Below are positions 25,787-34,652 of a stretch of 40,552 bases of DNA, piece after piece; position 1 is the stretch's first letter; each line of letters opens with the position of its first letter. This DNA comes from Candidatus Hydrogenedentota bacterium (GTDB lineage Bacteria; Hydrogenedentota; Hydrogenedentia; Hydrogenedentales; SLHB01). Position numbers and translations under genes: made by a program. The stretch is from positions 1 through 40,552 of the forward strand of contig JADLGB010000064.1 of assembly GCA_020849535.1 (NCBI GenBank), read 5' to 3'. Under the pieces are notes generated by a model. The model had not been told where the DNA came from. It was given only the letters and a program-made list of their open reading frames with translations, and searched no databases.

Positions 25787-25808
25787 GCTGGTGTGGGGTT
25801 CTGAACCG

Positions 25809-26717
25809 TCACGCCCGCGGGTGAAACGTCCGGTGTGCCTTGCTGAGCCGGTCTACGCTCACGTGGGTGTAGATTTGCGTGGTCGCGATGTCCGAGTGCC
25901 CCAGCATCTCCTGAACCGCACGCAGGTCCGCTCCATTGTCCAGCAGGTGCGTGGCGAAGGAATGCCGCAGCATGTGCGGCGTCACGTTCTGGGCGATGTT
26001 CGCGGCGCGGGCGTAGCGCTTGACCACTTGCCAGACAGTGGTTCTGCTCATGCGTTTGCCTCGGGCACCGAGGAAGAGCGTGTCGTCCAGCACCTTGCTA
26101 GCCGCGCGCACCTCGAGCCACGCGCGGATGCGATCCATTGCGGCGGAGCCCAACGGCACCAAACGCACCTTGGAGCCCTTTCCTTTCACACGCACCGCGC
26201 CTTCGTCGAGCGAGACGTCCCGCGTGGGCAGCTTCGCGAGTTCCGAGATGCGCAGCCCGCTCGAGTAAAACAACTCGAGGATGGCCGCATCGCGAATCCC
26301 TTCCGGCTTCGATACATCCGGTATGCGCAGCATGCGCTCAACCTCACTTGCGGAAAGGACGTGGGGAAGAGATTGCGTCAGGCGCGGCGCATCGAAGCCT
26401 TCTGCCGGGTCGCCGGTGGTGAGGCGTTCGCCGCGCAGGAACGCGTGGAATCTGCGAATCGCGCTGAGGTGCCGCGCCGTCGACCGTGCGGAGAGCTTCT
26501 GCTCCTTGCGCAACGCGATGAGGTGGTCCAACACATCTTCGCGTGTGACGGAATTCAGGTCGGCCTTGCCTGCCGCCGCCAGGAAGGATAGATATGCGGC
26601 GATGTCCGCCGCGTAGGCACCCAAGGTGGCTTCGGCCAAACCGGATTCAAACACAGCCGATTGCATGAACTGATCGAGCAGGCCGGAGAACGCCGTGTTT
26701 TCTTCGTGTGCTGCCAT
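25809..26717 (-). CDS. xerD: XerC/XerD-type tyrosine recombinase
   Basis: Site-specific recombinase expected to resolve chromosome dimers at dif. At 302 residues it has the usual N-terminal SAM-like core-binding domain (about 10-95) and C-terminal catalytic domain. All active-site residues are present: Arg156 ('YSSGLRISEL'), Lys180 ('VKGKGSKVRLVPLG'), His248 and Arg251 ('TPHMLRHSFATHLL'), His274 ('MLGHSDIATT') and the nucleophile Tyr283 ('IYTHVS'). The first ATG (26717) has no clear ribosome site, so the start is uncertain by a few codons. Whether it is the XerC or XerD orthologue cannot be decided without a tree; the sequence around the catalytic Lys is more XerD-like. No integron or phage genes are nearby, which favours the housekeeping role. 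Confidence 0.9.
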   Translation of the reverse strand: MAAHEENTAFSGLLDQFMQSAVFESGLAEATLGAYAADIAAYLSFLAAAGKADLNSVTREDVLDHLIALRKEQKLSARSTARHLSAIRRFHAFLRGERLTTGDPAEGFDAPRLTQSLPHVLSASEVERMLRIPDVSKPEGIRDAAILELFYSSGLRISELAKLPTRDVSLDEGAVRVKGKGSKVRLVPLGSAAMDRIRAWLEVRAASKVLDDTLFLGARGKRMSRTTVWQVVKRYARAANIAQNVTPHMLRHSFATHLLDNGADLRAVQEMLGHSDIATTQIYTHVSVDRLSKAHRTFHPRA

Positions 26718-26758
26718 GGGTATATGGTACTTCGATTGTCAATAAATTACAATACCAC

Positions 26759-28393
26759 TTAATCCGTTCTTCTGAGGGTCAGCACGATGCCCGAACCAGC
26801 CCCTGTCGCCACAGTCAATCCTTGCACGAGTTCCCCGCCGCTGCGGGTCATGTTCTCGCCGTTCACCTCGACGGCATACAGGCGGTCCATCTCGACCGTG
26901 TACCACTCCGGCCATTCATTGAGGCGGGGGTAGTTGATGGGCAGATTGAAGTAGTCGCGGTGCCGAGGCACGTCGAAGCGGATCCGGCCTTCCCAAGGCT
27001 GATCTGAGTCAAGCGTCAGCAGAATGCCGTTGTCTTTGGGAACGGCGCCGAGCCGGACGTCCTCTCGCCAAGGCTCGATCCAGGTGCCTTGGGACTTCAT
27101 GAAGGCGTACATGAGCGCCGTGCGCACGTAGTTGCCGTCGCCGTACCAGTCCTCAATGATGCCGTCGTCCCGCTGGCGCCGCAGGAAACGCTCGAAGCAG
27201 GTGTCCAACACGGACCAGTCGACTGCGTCAGGAAAGCGGTTTTTGAAGACGATGGCGCTCTCGAGCGCATCCGAGTAAGCGTTGGAACCATACTTGCGCC
27301 CGCTGCCCTCCGGGTCGTCGAGATACGTGGGTTTCGTAGTCACCATTTTCAAGGCGCGCAACGTAGCCTCTTTGAAACGCTCTTCCCCGGTGATGAGGTA
27401 GGTCGTGTATACGCCGTTGAAGAGGTAGCCCCAGCAATGCGCGTGGCGTGCGTCCACGGGTTGATGCGTCGCCAGTGAGATGGACAAGTACCAGACGCCG
27501 TCCTCGTTGAGCCCGCAATCCAGCAGCGTCGCGACGACGTCGGACAAGGGCTTCGAAAAGCGCTCGTACGCGGGGTGGCCGCTCTCTTTCAAGAAGAGCA
27601 CCAGTTCCGACAAGCCGCCCACGATTTCATTCCCATGGTCCGACAATACGAAGACATCGGATTTTGGCTTGCCCTGCTCGAGGTCCCAAAGGTGCGCGGG
27701 CAGGCCGTTGGACTTGGGGATGACTTCCTGGAAATAGAAGTCGGCGATGCGAACAGCCTGGTCAATGTATCTGGGGTCGTGCGTCAGGAAGGCGAGTCGC
27801 GCCAGAGCCTGGAGCAGTTCCCCGTTGACTTCCGCGCTGATCGATGGGATCTTTCCGTAGGCGGTGTCGTACGGAGCGTAGGCGATGATGTCGTCGACGA
27901 TGCCGCGCATGCGCGCATACCACGCGTGATGTCCGAGGAGTTCCGTGAGCGGGAGCAGGCCATCCTTCACGTATTCGCAACTGCCGAACAGGATGCGGTC
28001 CATGTCCACGCCGGCATATTCGAACCCCGCGCCGCCGGGCAGTACGTTATCCGGGAGCCGGCCCACGCGGTTGCCATGCAGCATCTCATTGCGCAGGATG
28101 GCGTGCATGGGTCCCTCAAACGTGGGGCGTTCCGTGTAGTACGCCGCCATCACCAGAAAGGGGTAGAGATCGGCCGCCGAATCGCGCACATACCACGTGT
28201 TCTCACCGCCCCGGCGCGGCAGCAGGCCCGTCACCGGATCGAGCCGCAGGAGATAGGCGTCGAGTACGCGCTTGCTGCGTTGGAGGGCCTCCTGGGCTTG
28301 GCCGGCGTTACGGCGGGCTTCGTCCGGCGCTTCCGCAAAGGCAAAGCAGAAGCCCAGGCACAGGATGACCCCGGCGAGCATTCTCCTTTTCAT
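26759..28393 (-). CDS. Secreted six-hairpin glycosidase-like protein
   Basis: A 544-residue predicted exported protein; the ATG at 28393 follows GGGAGGG eight bases upstream and gives a clear signal peptide (RMLAGVILCLGFCFAFAEA). The body reads as consecutive helix pairs typical of alpha/alpha toroids: 'NTWYVRDSAADLYPFLVMAA', 'EVNGELLQALARLAFLTHDP', 'HGNEIVGGLSELVLFLKESG', 'RHAHCWGYLFNGVYTTYLIT' and 'GIIEDWYGDGNYVRTALMYA'. The last hundred residues look beta-rich ('RIRFDVPRHRDYFNL'), perhaps a sugar-binding tail. The fold would fit a glycan lyase or unsaturated-uronyl/mannosyl hydrolase, but no catalytic signature can be claimed. A KDPG/KHG aldolase is divergent from it, consistent with uronate breakdown. 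Confidence 0.7.
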   Translation of the reverse strand: MKRRMLAGVILCLGFCFAFAEAPDEARRNAGQAQEALQRSKRVLDAYLLRLDPVTGLLPRRGGENTWYVRDSAADLYPFLVMAAYYTERPTFEGPMHAILRNEMLHGNRVGRLPDNVLPGGAGFEYAGVDMDRILFGSCEYVKDGLLPLTELLGHHAWYARMRGIVDDIIAYAPYDTAYGKIPSISAEVNGELLQALARLAFLTHDPRYIDQAVRIADFYFQEVIPKSNGLPAHLWDLEQGKPKSDVFVLSDHGNEIVGGLSELVLFLKESGHPAYERFSKPLSDVVATLLDCGLNEDGVWYLSISLATHQPVDARHAHCWGYLFNGVYTTYLITGEERFKEATLRALKMVTTKPTYLDDPEGSGRKYGSNAYSDALESAIVFKNRFPDAVDWSVLDTCFERFLRRQRDDGIIEDWYGDGNYVRTALMYAFMKSQGTWIEPWREDVRLGAVPKDNGILLTLDSDQPWEGRIRFDVPRHRDYFNLPINYPRLNEWPEWYTVEMDRLYAVEVNGENMTRSGGELVQGLTVATGAGSGIVLTLRRTD

Positions 28394-28518
28394 CACATGT
28401 TCCCTCCCAAGATTCCAAGTGCGATTGCCGAATCAGTGTACCGCATTTTGTCTGCGGAGACCCCAAGCAAATGCCCAGGCCAAGGGACAGGCGGGGGCGC
28501 CACGCGCTCGTATCCGAT

Positions 28519-28546
28519 CGGACCGATCCGTCGGATCCGGCCAATC
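28519..28546 (-). repeat. 28-base intergenic repeat, copy B (inverted)
   Basis: The reverse complement of 28519-28546 reads GATTGGCCGGATCCGACG..., matching copy A at 25730-25757 with three differences in 28. It lies in the divergent gap (28394-28665) between the secreted glycosidase-like gene and the aldolase gene, where no other motif is clear. Confidence 0.65.
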
Positions 28547-28665
28547 GGACATAGGCGTTCTCGCCTGTCATCCCAGTGGACACAGGCTGCCTGGCCGCCT
28601 GCGCCTTGACAGCAGCAAAGCCCCTGTGGTCGAATGCCCAACGTCAGGCAGGGCTGGAGCGCATC

Positions 28666-29319
28666 ATGGATAAATATGCGGCGATACAATACCTCTTGGA
28701 CAAGTGCATCATCGCGGTCGTGCGCGCGGATTCGGGTGGCGACGATCTCGTCAAGGTGGTTGAGGCGGTGGCCGCGGGCGGTGTCCACTGTATCGAACTC
28801 ACGATGACTACTCCTGGGGCGTTGCAGTGTCTCGAGGTTGCCTCGAAGAAACTCGCCGGGACCGACTCCCTGCTGGGCGTGGGCACTGTGCTCGATGCGG
28901 AAACCTGCCGGATGGCGATTCTCGCGGGGGCCGAGTTTGTGGTCACGCCGACCTTGTCAGTTCCCGTCATCCAGATGGCGCGCCGCTACGGCAAACCCGT
29001 GGCCGCGGGCGCCTACACGCCCACCGAGATCCTGGCCGCCTGGGACAATGGCTCCGACTTTGTGAAGGTCTTTCCTGCCAGCGTGGGCGGCCCTGAGTAC
29101 ATCAAGGCTATCAAGGGTCCGCTTCCCCAGATTCCGCTGATTCCCACTGGCGGAGTGGAAGTCGAGAACGTAGGTGATTTCTTGAAAGCAGGGGCGGCCG
29201 CTCTCGGCGTGGGGGGCAATCTGGTCAGCAAGAAGCTCGTTGCCGCACGCGATTTCGACGGCATCGCGAAGAACGCCCGCGCCTTCGCCAACGCCGTAGC
29301 CGCGGCGCGGAAGGCCTGA
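28666..29319 (+). CDS. eda: KDPG/KHG aldolase family protein
   Basis: Cleaves 2-keto-3-deoxy-6-phosphogluconate, or a related keto-deoxy sugar acid, to pyruvate plus an aldehyde in the Entner-Doudoroff and uronate routes. The ATG at 28666 has GGAG six bases upstream; earlier in-frame codons lack a site. In the 217-residue product the Schiff-base lysine is Lys134 ('DFVKVFPAS'), the general base Glu44 is in 'IELTMTTPGA', and Arg20 is in 'IIAVVRADS'. 'GVGTVLDAET' and 'IPTGGVEVENV' complete the barrel. It could also be a 2-dehydro-3-deoxy-6-phosphogalactonate aldolase. The hydrolase gene starts eight bases downstream, so the two are probably co-transcribed. Confidence 0.9.
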   Translation: MDKYAAIQYLLDKCIIAVVRADSGGDDLVKVVEAVAAGGVHCIELTMTTPGALQCLEVASKKLAGTDSLLGVGTVLDAETCRMAILAGAEFVVTPTLSVPVIQMARRYGKPVAAGAYTPTEILAAWDNGSDFVKVFPASVGGPEYIKAIKGPLPQIPLIPTGGVEVENVGDFLKAGAAALGVGGNLVSKKLVAARDFDGIAKNARAFANAVAAARKA

Positions 29320-29327
29320 CGCCCGGG

Positions 29328-30254
29328 ATGAAGCGCCTCCTGCAAGCGCTCGGACTCAAGAAGCGCGAGAAGGTGGCGCCAAACGCCCACCAGCAGACCA
29401 TCCACATCCGCAGCACGTTGGACAGTCATCGCCAACCCTGTCTATTCATCGCTGCGGACGGTGGAGAGCCCCGACCGCTTCTGGTCTATCTCCACCCGTG
29501 GCGGCATGGATACGATTTCGATTCCACGCCGTGGCAGGTCGAGGCGCGCAAACGCAATTGGCATTTTCTCGCCCCGCATTTTCGCGGGCCGAACAAGCGT
29601 CCGCAGGCCTGTGCCTCGAAGCTCGCACGCCAGGACGTGCTGGACGCCGTGAATCACATCTGCTCGACGCACGCCGTCGACGAGCAGCGTATCTACGTGT
29701 GCGGCGTTTCCGGCGGCGGGCACATGGCACTCATCATGGCCGCGGAAGCCCCGCAGCGGTGGGCGGCGGTTTCGGCGTGGTGTCCGATCACGGACTTGGC
29801 CGAGTTCCACCGAGAATGCATTGCGCTCCACGCGAAGACGTATCGGCATGTAGAGAAGGTCGCGGGAGGGTCTCCAGGCTCATCGCCTCGTGCGGACGCG
29901 GAGATTGTCTACCGTTCTCCCGTGCATCATCTGGCCGCGGCACGAAATCTGCCTATGGATATCAATCACGGTATTGATGATGGACAGCCGAAGGGCGTCG
30001 GCATTCAGCACAGCGTGTGGGCGTTCAACGCAATTGCCGATGCGCTCGACGCGGCGGCCTTTCCCGCGGATGTGATCGAGAACTTGTTGAAGGGCCGAGC
30101 GTCGGCAACGGCCTCTCTACCCGATCCCGCGTATGAACGCGCCATCTTCTACCGGCAGATGGCGGGTCCTTCCCGCATCACCATCTTCGACGGTGGACAC
30201 GAAGACTTGCCGGCCTCTGCCTGCGCGTGGCTGGAGCAACACACCCGTTCGTAA
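29328..30254 (+). CDS. Alpha/beta-hydrolase (prolyl-oligopeptidase-like serine hydrolase)
   Basis: A 308-residue cytoplasmic hydrolase. The nucleophile elbow GVSGGGH places Ser128; Asp217 or Asp218 in '[10 protein letters not shown]' and His291 in 'FDGGHEDLP' complete the likely triad. The N-terminal strand '[15 protein letters not shown]' includes the oxyanion-type 'LHPWR'. The family (peptidase S9-like esterases) includes acetyl-xylan or carbohydrate esterases as well as peptidases, so the substrate is open. With the aldolase eight bases upstream, a sugar-ester substrate is a reasonable guess. Its ribosome site is weak (CGGG directly before ATG), as in coupled translation. A 10-bp hairpin follows the stop codon. 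Confidence 0.85.
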   Translation: MKRLLQALGLKKREKVAPNAHQQTIHIRSTLDSHRQPCLFIAADGGEPRPLLVYLHPWRHGYDFDSTPWQVEARKRNWHFLAPHFRGPNKRPQACASKLARQDVLDAVNHICSTHAVDEQRIYVCGVSGGGHMALIMAAEAPQRWAAVSAWCPITDLAEFHRECIALHAKTYRHVEKVAGGSPGSSPRADAEIVYRSPVHHLAAARNLPMDINHGIDDGQPKGVGIQHSVWAFNAIADALDAAAFPADVIENLLKGRASATASLPDPAYERAIFYRQMAGPSRITIFDGGHEDLPASACAWLEQHTRS

Positions 30255-30259
30255 ACAAC

Positions 30260-30292
30260 AAGCGCCGGTATCCGTCTGGGACACCGGCGCTT
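30260..30292. terminator. 10-bp hairpin between hydrolase and rho
   Basis: AAGCGCCGGT (30260-30269) and ACCGGCGCTT (30283-30292) are exact reverse complements around a 13-base loop. It sits between the converging 3' ends of the hydrolase gene (stop at 30254) and rho (stop at 30316). The terminal A/T pairs give short T/A tracts on both sides, so it may serve both strands. Confidence 0.65.
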
Positions 30293-30315
30293 CGCAATGG
30301 CGCGAAATCGTTCTG

Positions 30316-31779
30316 CTACATCTTCTGCATCATGGACAGGAAATCGGAATTCGTCTTGGTCTTGCGGAGTTTGTCCACGAGTAGCTCCGTAGCTTCGGTG
30401 ACGCTCAACGGGCTCAGCACCTTCAACAGCAGCCAGATGCGCTGCAGTTCGTCGTCTTCCACCAGGAGTTCTTCCTTGCGGGTGCGCGACTTGAGCACGT
30501 CGATGGCCGGGAACACGCGCTTCTCCATGAGGCGGCGGTCCAGGTGGATTTCCATGTTGCCCGTGCCCTTGAACTCTTCAAAGATTACGTCGTCCATACG
30601 GCTGCCCGTTTCCACGAGCGCCGTCGCGAGGATGGTCAGGCTGCCGCCCTCTTCGATATTGCGCGCCGCGCCGAAGAAACGCTTGGGCCGCTGCAGGGCG
30701 TTGGCGTCCACACCGCCGGACAACACCTTGCCGCTCGCCGGGACGATGACATTGTAGGCGCGCGCGAGGCGCGTGATCGAGTCGAGCAGGATGATGACGT
30801 CCCGCTTGTGCTCGACCAGGCGCTTGGCCTTTTCGAGCACCATCTCCGCGACCTGCACGTGGCGCTCGGGGGGTTCGTCGAAAGTCGACGCGATGACCTC
30901 GCCCTTCACGGAACGCGACATATCGGTCACTTCTTCGGGGCGCTCGTCGATCAGCAGGACGATGACGTGCGCTTCGGGGTGATTGATCGTGATACTGTTG
31001 GCGATTTTCTGGAGCAGCACCGTCTTTCCGGTGAAGGGCGCCGCCACGATCAATCCGCGCTGACCCTTACCAATGGGCGAAATCAGATCCATGATCCGCA
31101 TCGCCACTTCCTTCTGCTCGGTCTCGAGCTTCAGGCGTTCGTTGGGGTGCAGTGGCGTCAGGTTGTCGAACAGAATGCGCTCCCGTGCGACCTCGGGGCT
31201 TTCGTAATTCACCGCCTCAACTTTCAGCAGCGCGAAATAGCGCTCGCCCTCCTTCGGAGGCCGTACGTGCCCCTGGATCGTGTCGCCGGTACGCAGTGCG
31301 AACTTGCGGATCTGGGAAGGAGACACGTAGATGTCATCGGGGCCTGGCAGGTAGGAGTAGTCGCCGGAACGCAGGAAACCGAAACCGTCGGGCAGGATTT
31401 CCAAGGTGCCCTCGCCGTAGAGCGAGCCGGTGGCTTCGATGCTCTGCTGCAGGATGCGGAAGATCAGGTCCTGCTTCTTGAGACCGCTGTATCCTTCGAC
31501 GTTGAGGTGCCGCGCCGTTTCCGTCAGCTCGGTCATCGTCATCCGTTTCAGGTCGCCTATCGCGATCTCTGGACCGTTCGACTGCTGCGACTGGCCGTCC
31601 CCGTTTTCGGATTCGATCTCGTTGGCCACATCGATGATGGGCCCGTTCGGCCGTTGCCCTCGCCCGTGGTCGCGTCCCGGACGCCCCATTCCACGGCCCG
31701 GACCGCCGGCGTTCGATCGTTTGGGCATTCTTCCTCGCGGCTTCGAGTGGCCCTTGTCATTGCTGGTTCTGTCTGCCAT
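30316..31779 (-). CDS. rho: Transcription termination factor Rho
   Basis: ATP-driven hexameric RNA translocase that ends transcription. The 487-residue protein carries an Arg/Gly-rich extension (about residues 14-50), a Rho N-terminal helical domain ('[17 protein letters not shown]'), a cold-shock-type RNA-binding domain ('[16 protein letters not shown]') and the ATPase core. Q-loop and R-loop regions are conserved ('[18 protein letters not shown]', '[11 protein letters not shown]', '[20 protein letters not shown]'). The P-loop reads APFTGKT: Phe249 stands where E. coli has Lys181 (APPKAGKT); Lys252 and Thr253 are kept. AAGGA lies seven bases before the ATG at 31779. It follows polA by 176 bases on the same strand. 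Confidence 0.96.
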   Translation of the reverse strand: MADRTSNDKGHSKPRGRMPKRSNAGGPGRGMGRPGRDHGRGQRPNGPIIDVANEIESENGDGQSQQSNGPEIAIGDLKRMTMTELTETARHLNVEGYSGLKKQDLIFRILQQSIEATGSLYGEGTLEILPDGFGFLRSGDYSYLPGPDDIYVSPSQIRKFALRTGDTIQGHVRPPKEGERYFALLKVEAVNYESPEVARERILFDNLTPLHPNERLKLETEQKEVAMRIMDLISPIGKGQRGLIVAAPFTGKTVLLQKIANSITINHPEAHVIVLLIDERPEEVTDMSRSVKGEVIASTFDEPPERHVQVAEMVLEKAKRLVEHKRDVIILLDSITRLARAYNVIVPASGKVLSGGVDANALQRPKRFFGAARNIEEGGSLTILATALVETGSRMDDVIFEEFKGTGNMEIHLDRRLMEKRVFPAIDVLKSRTRKEELLVEDDELQRIWLLLKVLSPLSVTEATELLVDKLRKTKTNSDFLSMMQKM

Positions 31780-31955
31780 TCATCGTCCTTTCGTGTCCCT
31801 GAGTTCCGGCCAGGCGCAGGCGCAACGAACCCGTTCGGGGTATCCACTGGTTGTGTGTTTCTTCAATCGATTTGCTCGTACTCCACGCAAATGGGGTTTA
31901 CGTTCCCCGGCGGGATTTCGTCCTTCTTACCTGAATAGGGCCGCGGCGCGGGGCG

Positions 31956-34652
31956 CTAATGTATTTCGGCCCAGTTGTCTCCTATTCCAACGTCTACCTT
32001 CAACGGCACATCCAACTGTACCGCCGACTCCATGATCGATTTCATCGTTCCGGCAATTTCTTCAGCCCGCGCCGCCGGTGCTTCGACCACCAGCTCGTCG
32101 TGGACCTGCAGTATCAACCGCGCTTCCGTTCCCATGAGCGCTCCGTCCAGTTCGATCATCGCCAGCTTGATAATGTCCGCCGCGCTCCCCTGCACGGGCG
32201 TGTTCATCGCTACGCGCTCGGCGGCGCGCCTGGTGGACACGTTGCCCGACGCGAGTTCCGGCACGTACCGGCGCCGCTTGAGGAGGGTCGTGACGAATCC
32301 ATCCGCCTCGGCCTGTTTGAGGATGGCGTCGATCCACGTGCGTACCCCCGGATACTTCGCGAAGTAGTGCTCGATGAAGCGCCCCGCCTCCGCATTCGAG
32401 ATGCCCAGATTCCGGGCGAGCCCAAACGCGCTGATTCCGTAGACGACCCCGAAATTGACCGCCTTAGCCTGGCGGCGCATTTCGGGGGTCACCAGTTCGG
32501 GCATGACGTCAAACACACGGGCCGCGGTCTCCTGATGGATATCCGCATCGTGCGAGAACGCTTCCTGGAGATGAGCGTCCCCCGAGAGGTGGGCCAGTAT
32601 CCGCAATTCAATTTGAGAGTAATCGGCCGAAATCAGTTTCTTGCCGCTGTCCCCGGGAACAAACCCCTCGCGGATCCGGCGGCCTATCTCCGTTCGGACG
32701 GGGATGTTCTGCAGGTTCGGGTCGCTGCTGGACAGCCGGCCCGTCGCCGCGACGGCCTGATTAAACGATGTATGTATGCGGCCCGTGTTGGGATTCACCA
32801 ACTTGGGCAACGCTTCGATATACGTGCCCCGGAGTTTCTCGAGAACCCGATACTCCAGCACCTTCGCAGGCAGCGGATGTTCGGGCGTCAAGGCCTCCAA
32901 GACCTCGACATCCGTGGAAAAACCGGTCTTGGTCTTTCGGACGGGCTTCAGCCCCAACTTCCCAAACAGAATTTCCTGCAGTTGCTTGGGCGAGTTTATC
33001 TGAAACGGTTCCCCGGCCGTTTCGTGAATGTCGGCTTCCAGTGCCCCCAGCCTCTCAGTGACTACCTGCTGGAGTTCCTCAAACACCTTGAGGTCGATGG
33101 CCACGCCGGCCTGTTCCATCCGGGCCAGCACGCCTATCAGGGGCAACTCGACTTGCTCAAACAGTTCCCACAAACCCTTCTCGCGCAGCACGGGCTCGAA
33201 TACTCCCCCGAGCCGCCACGTTACGTCCGCGTCTTCACATGCATACACGCATGCGTTGTCCACGGGGACGTTGTCGAAGGTAACCGCTTTCGACCCCTGG
33301 CCGATCAGGTCGGTTATCGGGATCATCTTGCGTTTGAGGTAGTGGAGACTGACTTCTTCCAGATTATGCCTCATCCGGCTCGCATCTGTCAAATATGAGG
33401 CTACCATCGTGTCCAAAGAAATTCCAGCCAAATGGATGCCCGCCCCGGCCAGCACGACCAAGTCGTACTTGATGTTATGGCCAGTTTTCGGGAGGTGTTC
33501 ATCCTCCAGCAGGGGCTTCAGGAGGGCCAATGCCCGTTCGCGGGTCAGGGGGGCGCCCTTGCGTCCACGCGCGCTGTCGCCCAGGGCTTCAGGCGTATGC
33601 CCCACGGGCACGTAGTAGCCCGTGTTAGCCTTACAGCTCATCGACACGCCCACCAGGACCGCCCGCATCGGGTCGGTGGACGTCGTTTCCGTGTCCACGG
33701 CGAAGCGTCCCGCTGCGCGCATTTCCGCGATGGCCCGCACCAGGACTTCTTCGGTCAGCACCAGCCGGTAATCCAGTTCTTCTGCTTCGGCGGCATCGGG
33801 GAGGAATTCCTGTTGCAGCGACTGGAACTCGAGTTTGGCGAAGATTTCCGCCATGTTCGCCCGGTTGAATGGGCGGCGGCGGCAGTCTTCCAGGCCCACC
33901 GGTAACTCAACATCGGTGTGGATGGTCACGAGGCGCCGGCTCAGCAGCGCCATTTCGCGGTCTTCTTCGAGGCGTTCCCGCTGTTTGCCCTTGAGATCGT
34001 CGAGGTGCGCGTAGATCGCGTCCAGGCTGCCGTACTTCTCCAACAGCGTGCGCGCCGTCTTAGGACCGATCCCCCGCACGCCCGGAACGTTGTCCGCGGT
34101 ATCGCCCATCAGGCCGAGGGCGTCGATCACATACGCGGGTCCCACGCCGAACCGTTCGCGCACCTGCTCCTCACCGTACCAGAGCCCGTCATCGCCCTTG
34201 CCGGGGTCGTAGACCTTTACGTGCTGCGTCACGAGCTGGAGCAGGTCCTTGTCGCCGGTGACCAGGACGGTGTCCACGCCGGCCTCTTCCGCGCGCCGGG
34301 CCAGAGTGCCCATGACGTCATCGGCTTCGACACCCGGTTGCACGATCATGCAGATGTCGAATGCCTTTACGAGTTCATGCATCAGGGGGAATTGGCTGGA
34401 CAGCTCTTCGGGGGTGGCTTCTCGATTGGCTTTGTATTCGGGGTACATATCGTCGCGGAAGGTCTTGCCCGGTGCGTCGAAGACGACCGCGATGTGACTG
34501 GGGTCGTGCTCGCGCAGCAGTTTGAGCAGGACCCGCGCGAATCCGTAGACGGCGTTCGTGGGCTGGCCCTTCGAATCCGTCAGCCCGCGGATGGCGAAAA
34601 AGGCTCGATAGGCAAAGGCGCTGCCGTCTATCAAGTACAGCTTGTCAGCCAT
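31956..34652 (-). CDS. polA: DNA polymerase I
   Basis: Repair and primer-removal polymerase, 898 residues and complete. The 5'-3' exonuclease domain opens with 'LYLIDGSAFAYRAFFAI' and has 'EADDVMGTLA' and 'VTGDKDLLQLV'. A 3'-5' proofreading domain is present, with 'FAVDTETTSTDP' and 'GHNIKYDLVVL' as exonuclease motifs and 'ACEDADVTWRL' at its end; it looks catalytically intact. The polymerase domain has motif A 'DYSQIELRILAHLSGD', motif B 'RRQAKAVNFGVVYG' and motif C 'LQVHDELVVE'. The ATG at 34652 lies eight bases inside lpxB and follows AAAGGAGG, so it is translated as part of the lipid A operon. Confidence 0.97.
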   Translation of the reverse strand: MADKLYLIDGSAFAYRAFFAIRGLTDSKGQPTNAVYGFARVLLKLLREHDPSHIAVVFDAPGKTFRDDMYPEYKANREATPEELSSQFPLMHELVKAFDICMIVQPGVEADDVMGTLARRAEEAGVDTVLVTGDKDLLQLVTQHVKVYDPGKGDDGLWYGEEQVRERFGVGPAYVIDALGLMGDTADNVPGVRGIGPKTARTLLEKYGSLDAIYAHLDDLKGKQRERLEEDREMALLSRRLVTIHTDVELPVGLEDCRRRPFNRANMAEIFAKLEFQSLQQEFLPDAAEAEELDYRLVLTEEVLVRAIAEMRAAGRFAVDTETTSTDPMRAVLVGVSMSCKANTGYYVPVGHTPEALGDSARGRKGAPLTRERALALLKPLLEDEHLPKTGHNIKYDLVVLAGAGIHLAGISLDTMVASYLTDASRMRHNLEEVSLHYLKRKMIPITDLIGQGSKAVTFDNVPVDNACVYACEDADVTWRLGGVFEPVLREKGLWELFEQVELPLIGVLARMEQAGVAIDLKVFEELQQVVTERLGALEADIHETAGEPFQINSPKQLQEILFGKLGLKPVRKTKTGFSTDVEVLEALTPEHPLPAKVLEYRVLEKLRGTYIEALPKLVNPNTGRIHTSFNQAVAATGRLSSSDPNLQNIPVRTEIGRRIREGFVPGDSGKKLISADYSQIELRILAHLSGDAHLQEAFSHDADIHQETAARVFDVMPELVTPEMRRQAKAVNFGVVYGISAFGLARNLGISNAEAGRFIEHYFAKYPGVRTWIDAILKQAEADGFVTTLLKRRRYVPELASGNVSTRRAAERVAMNTPVQGSAADIIKLAMIELDGALMGTEARLILQVHDELVVEAPAARAEEIAGTMKSIMESAVQLDVPLKVDVGIGDNWAEIH

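Noticed and set aside
25809..26717. Possibility that the tyrosine recombinase marks an integrated element
   Set aside because: It is XerC/XerD-like in length and motifs, with no attachment site, tRNA, phage or plasmid genes next to it.
30544..31938. 464-codon plus-strand ORF opposite rho
   Set aside because: Antisense shadow of rho, whose sequence and motifs are unmistakable.
31959..33398. 479-codon plus-strand ORF opposite polA
   Set aside because: Antisense shadow caused by GC-rich codons of polA.
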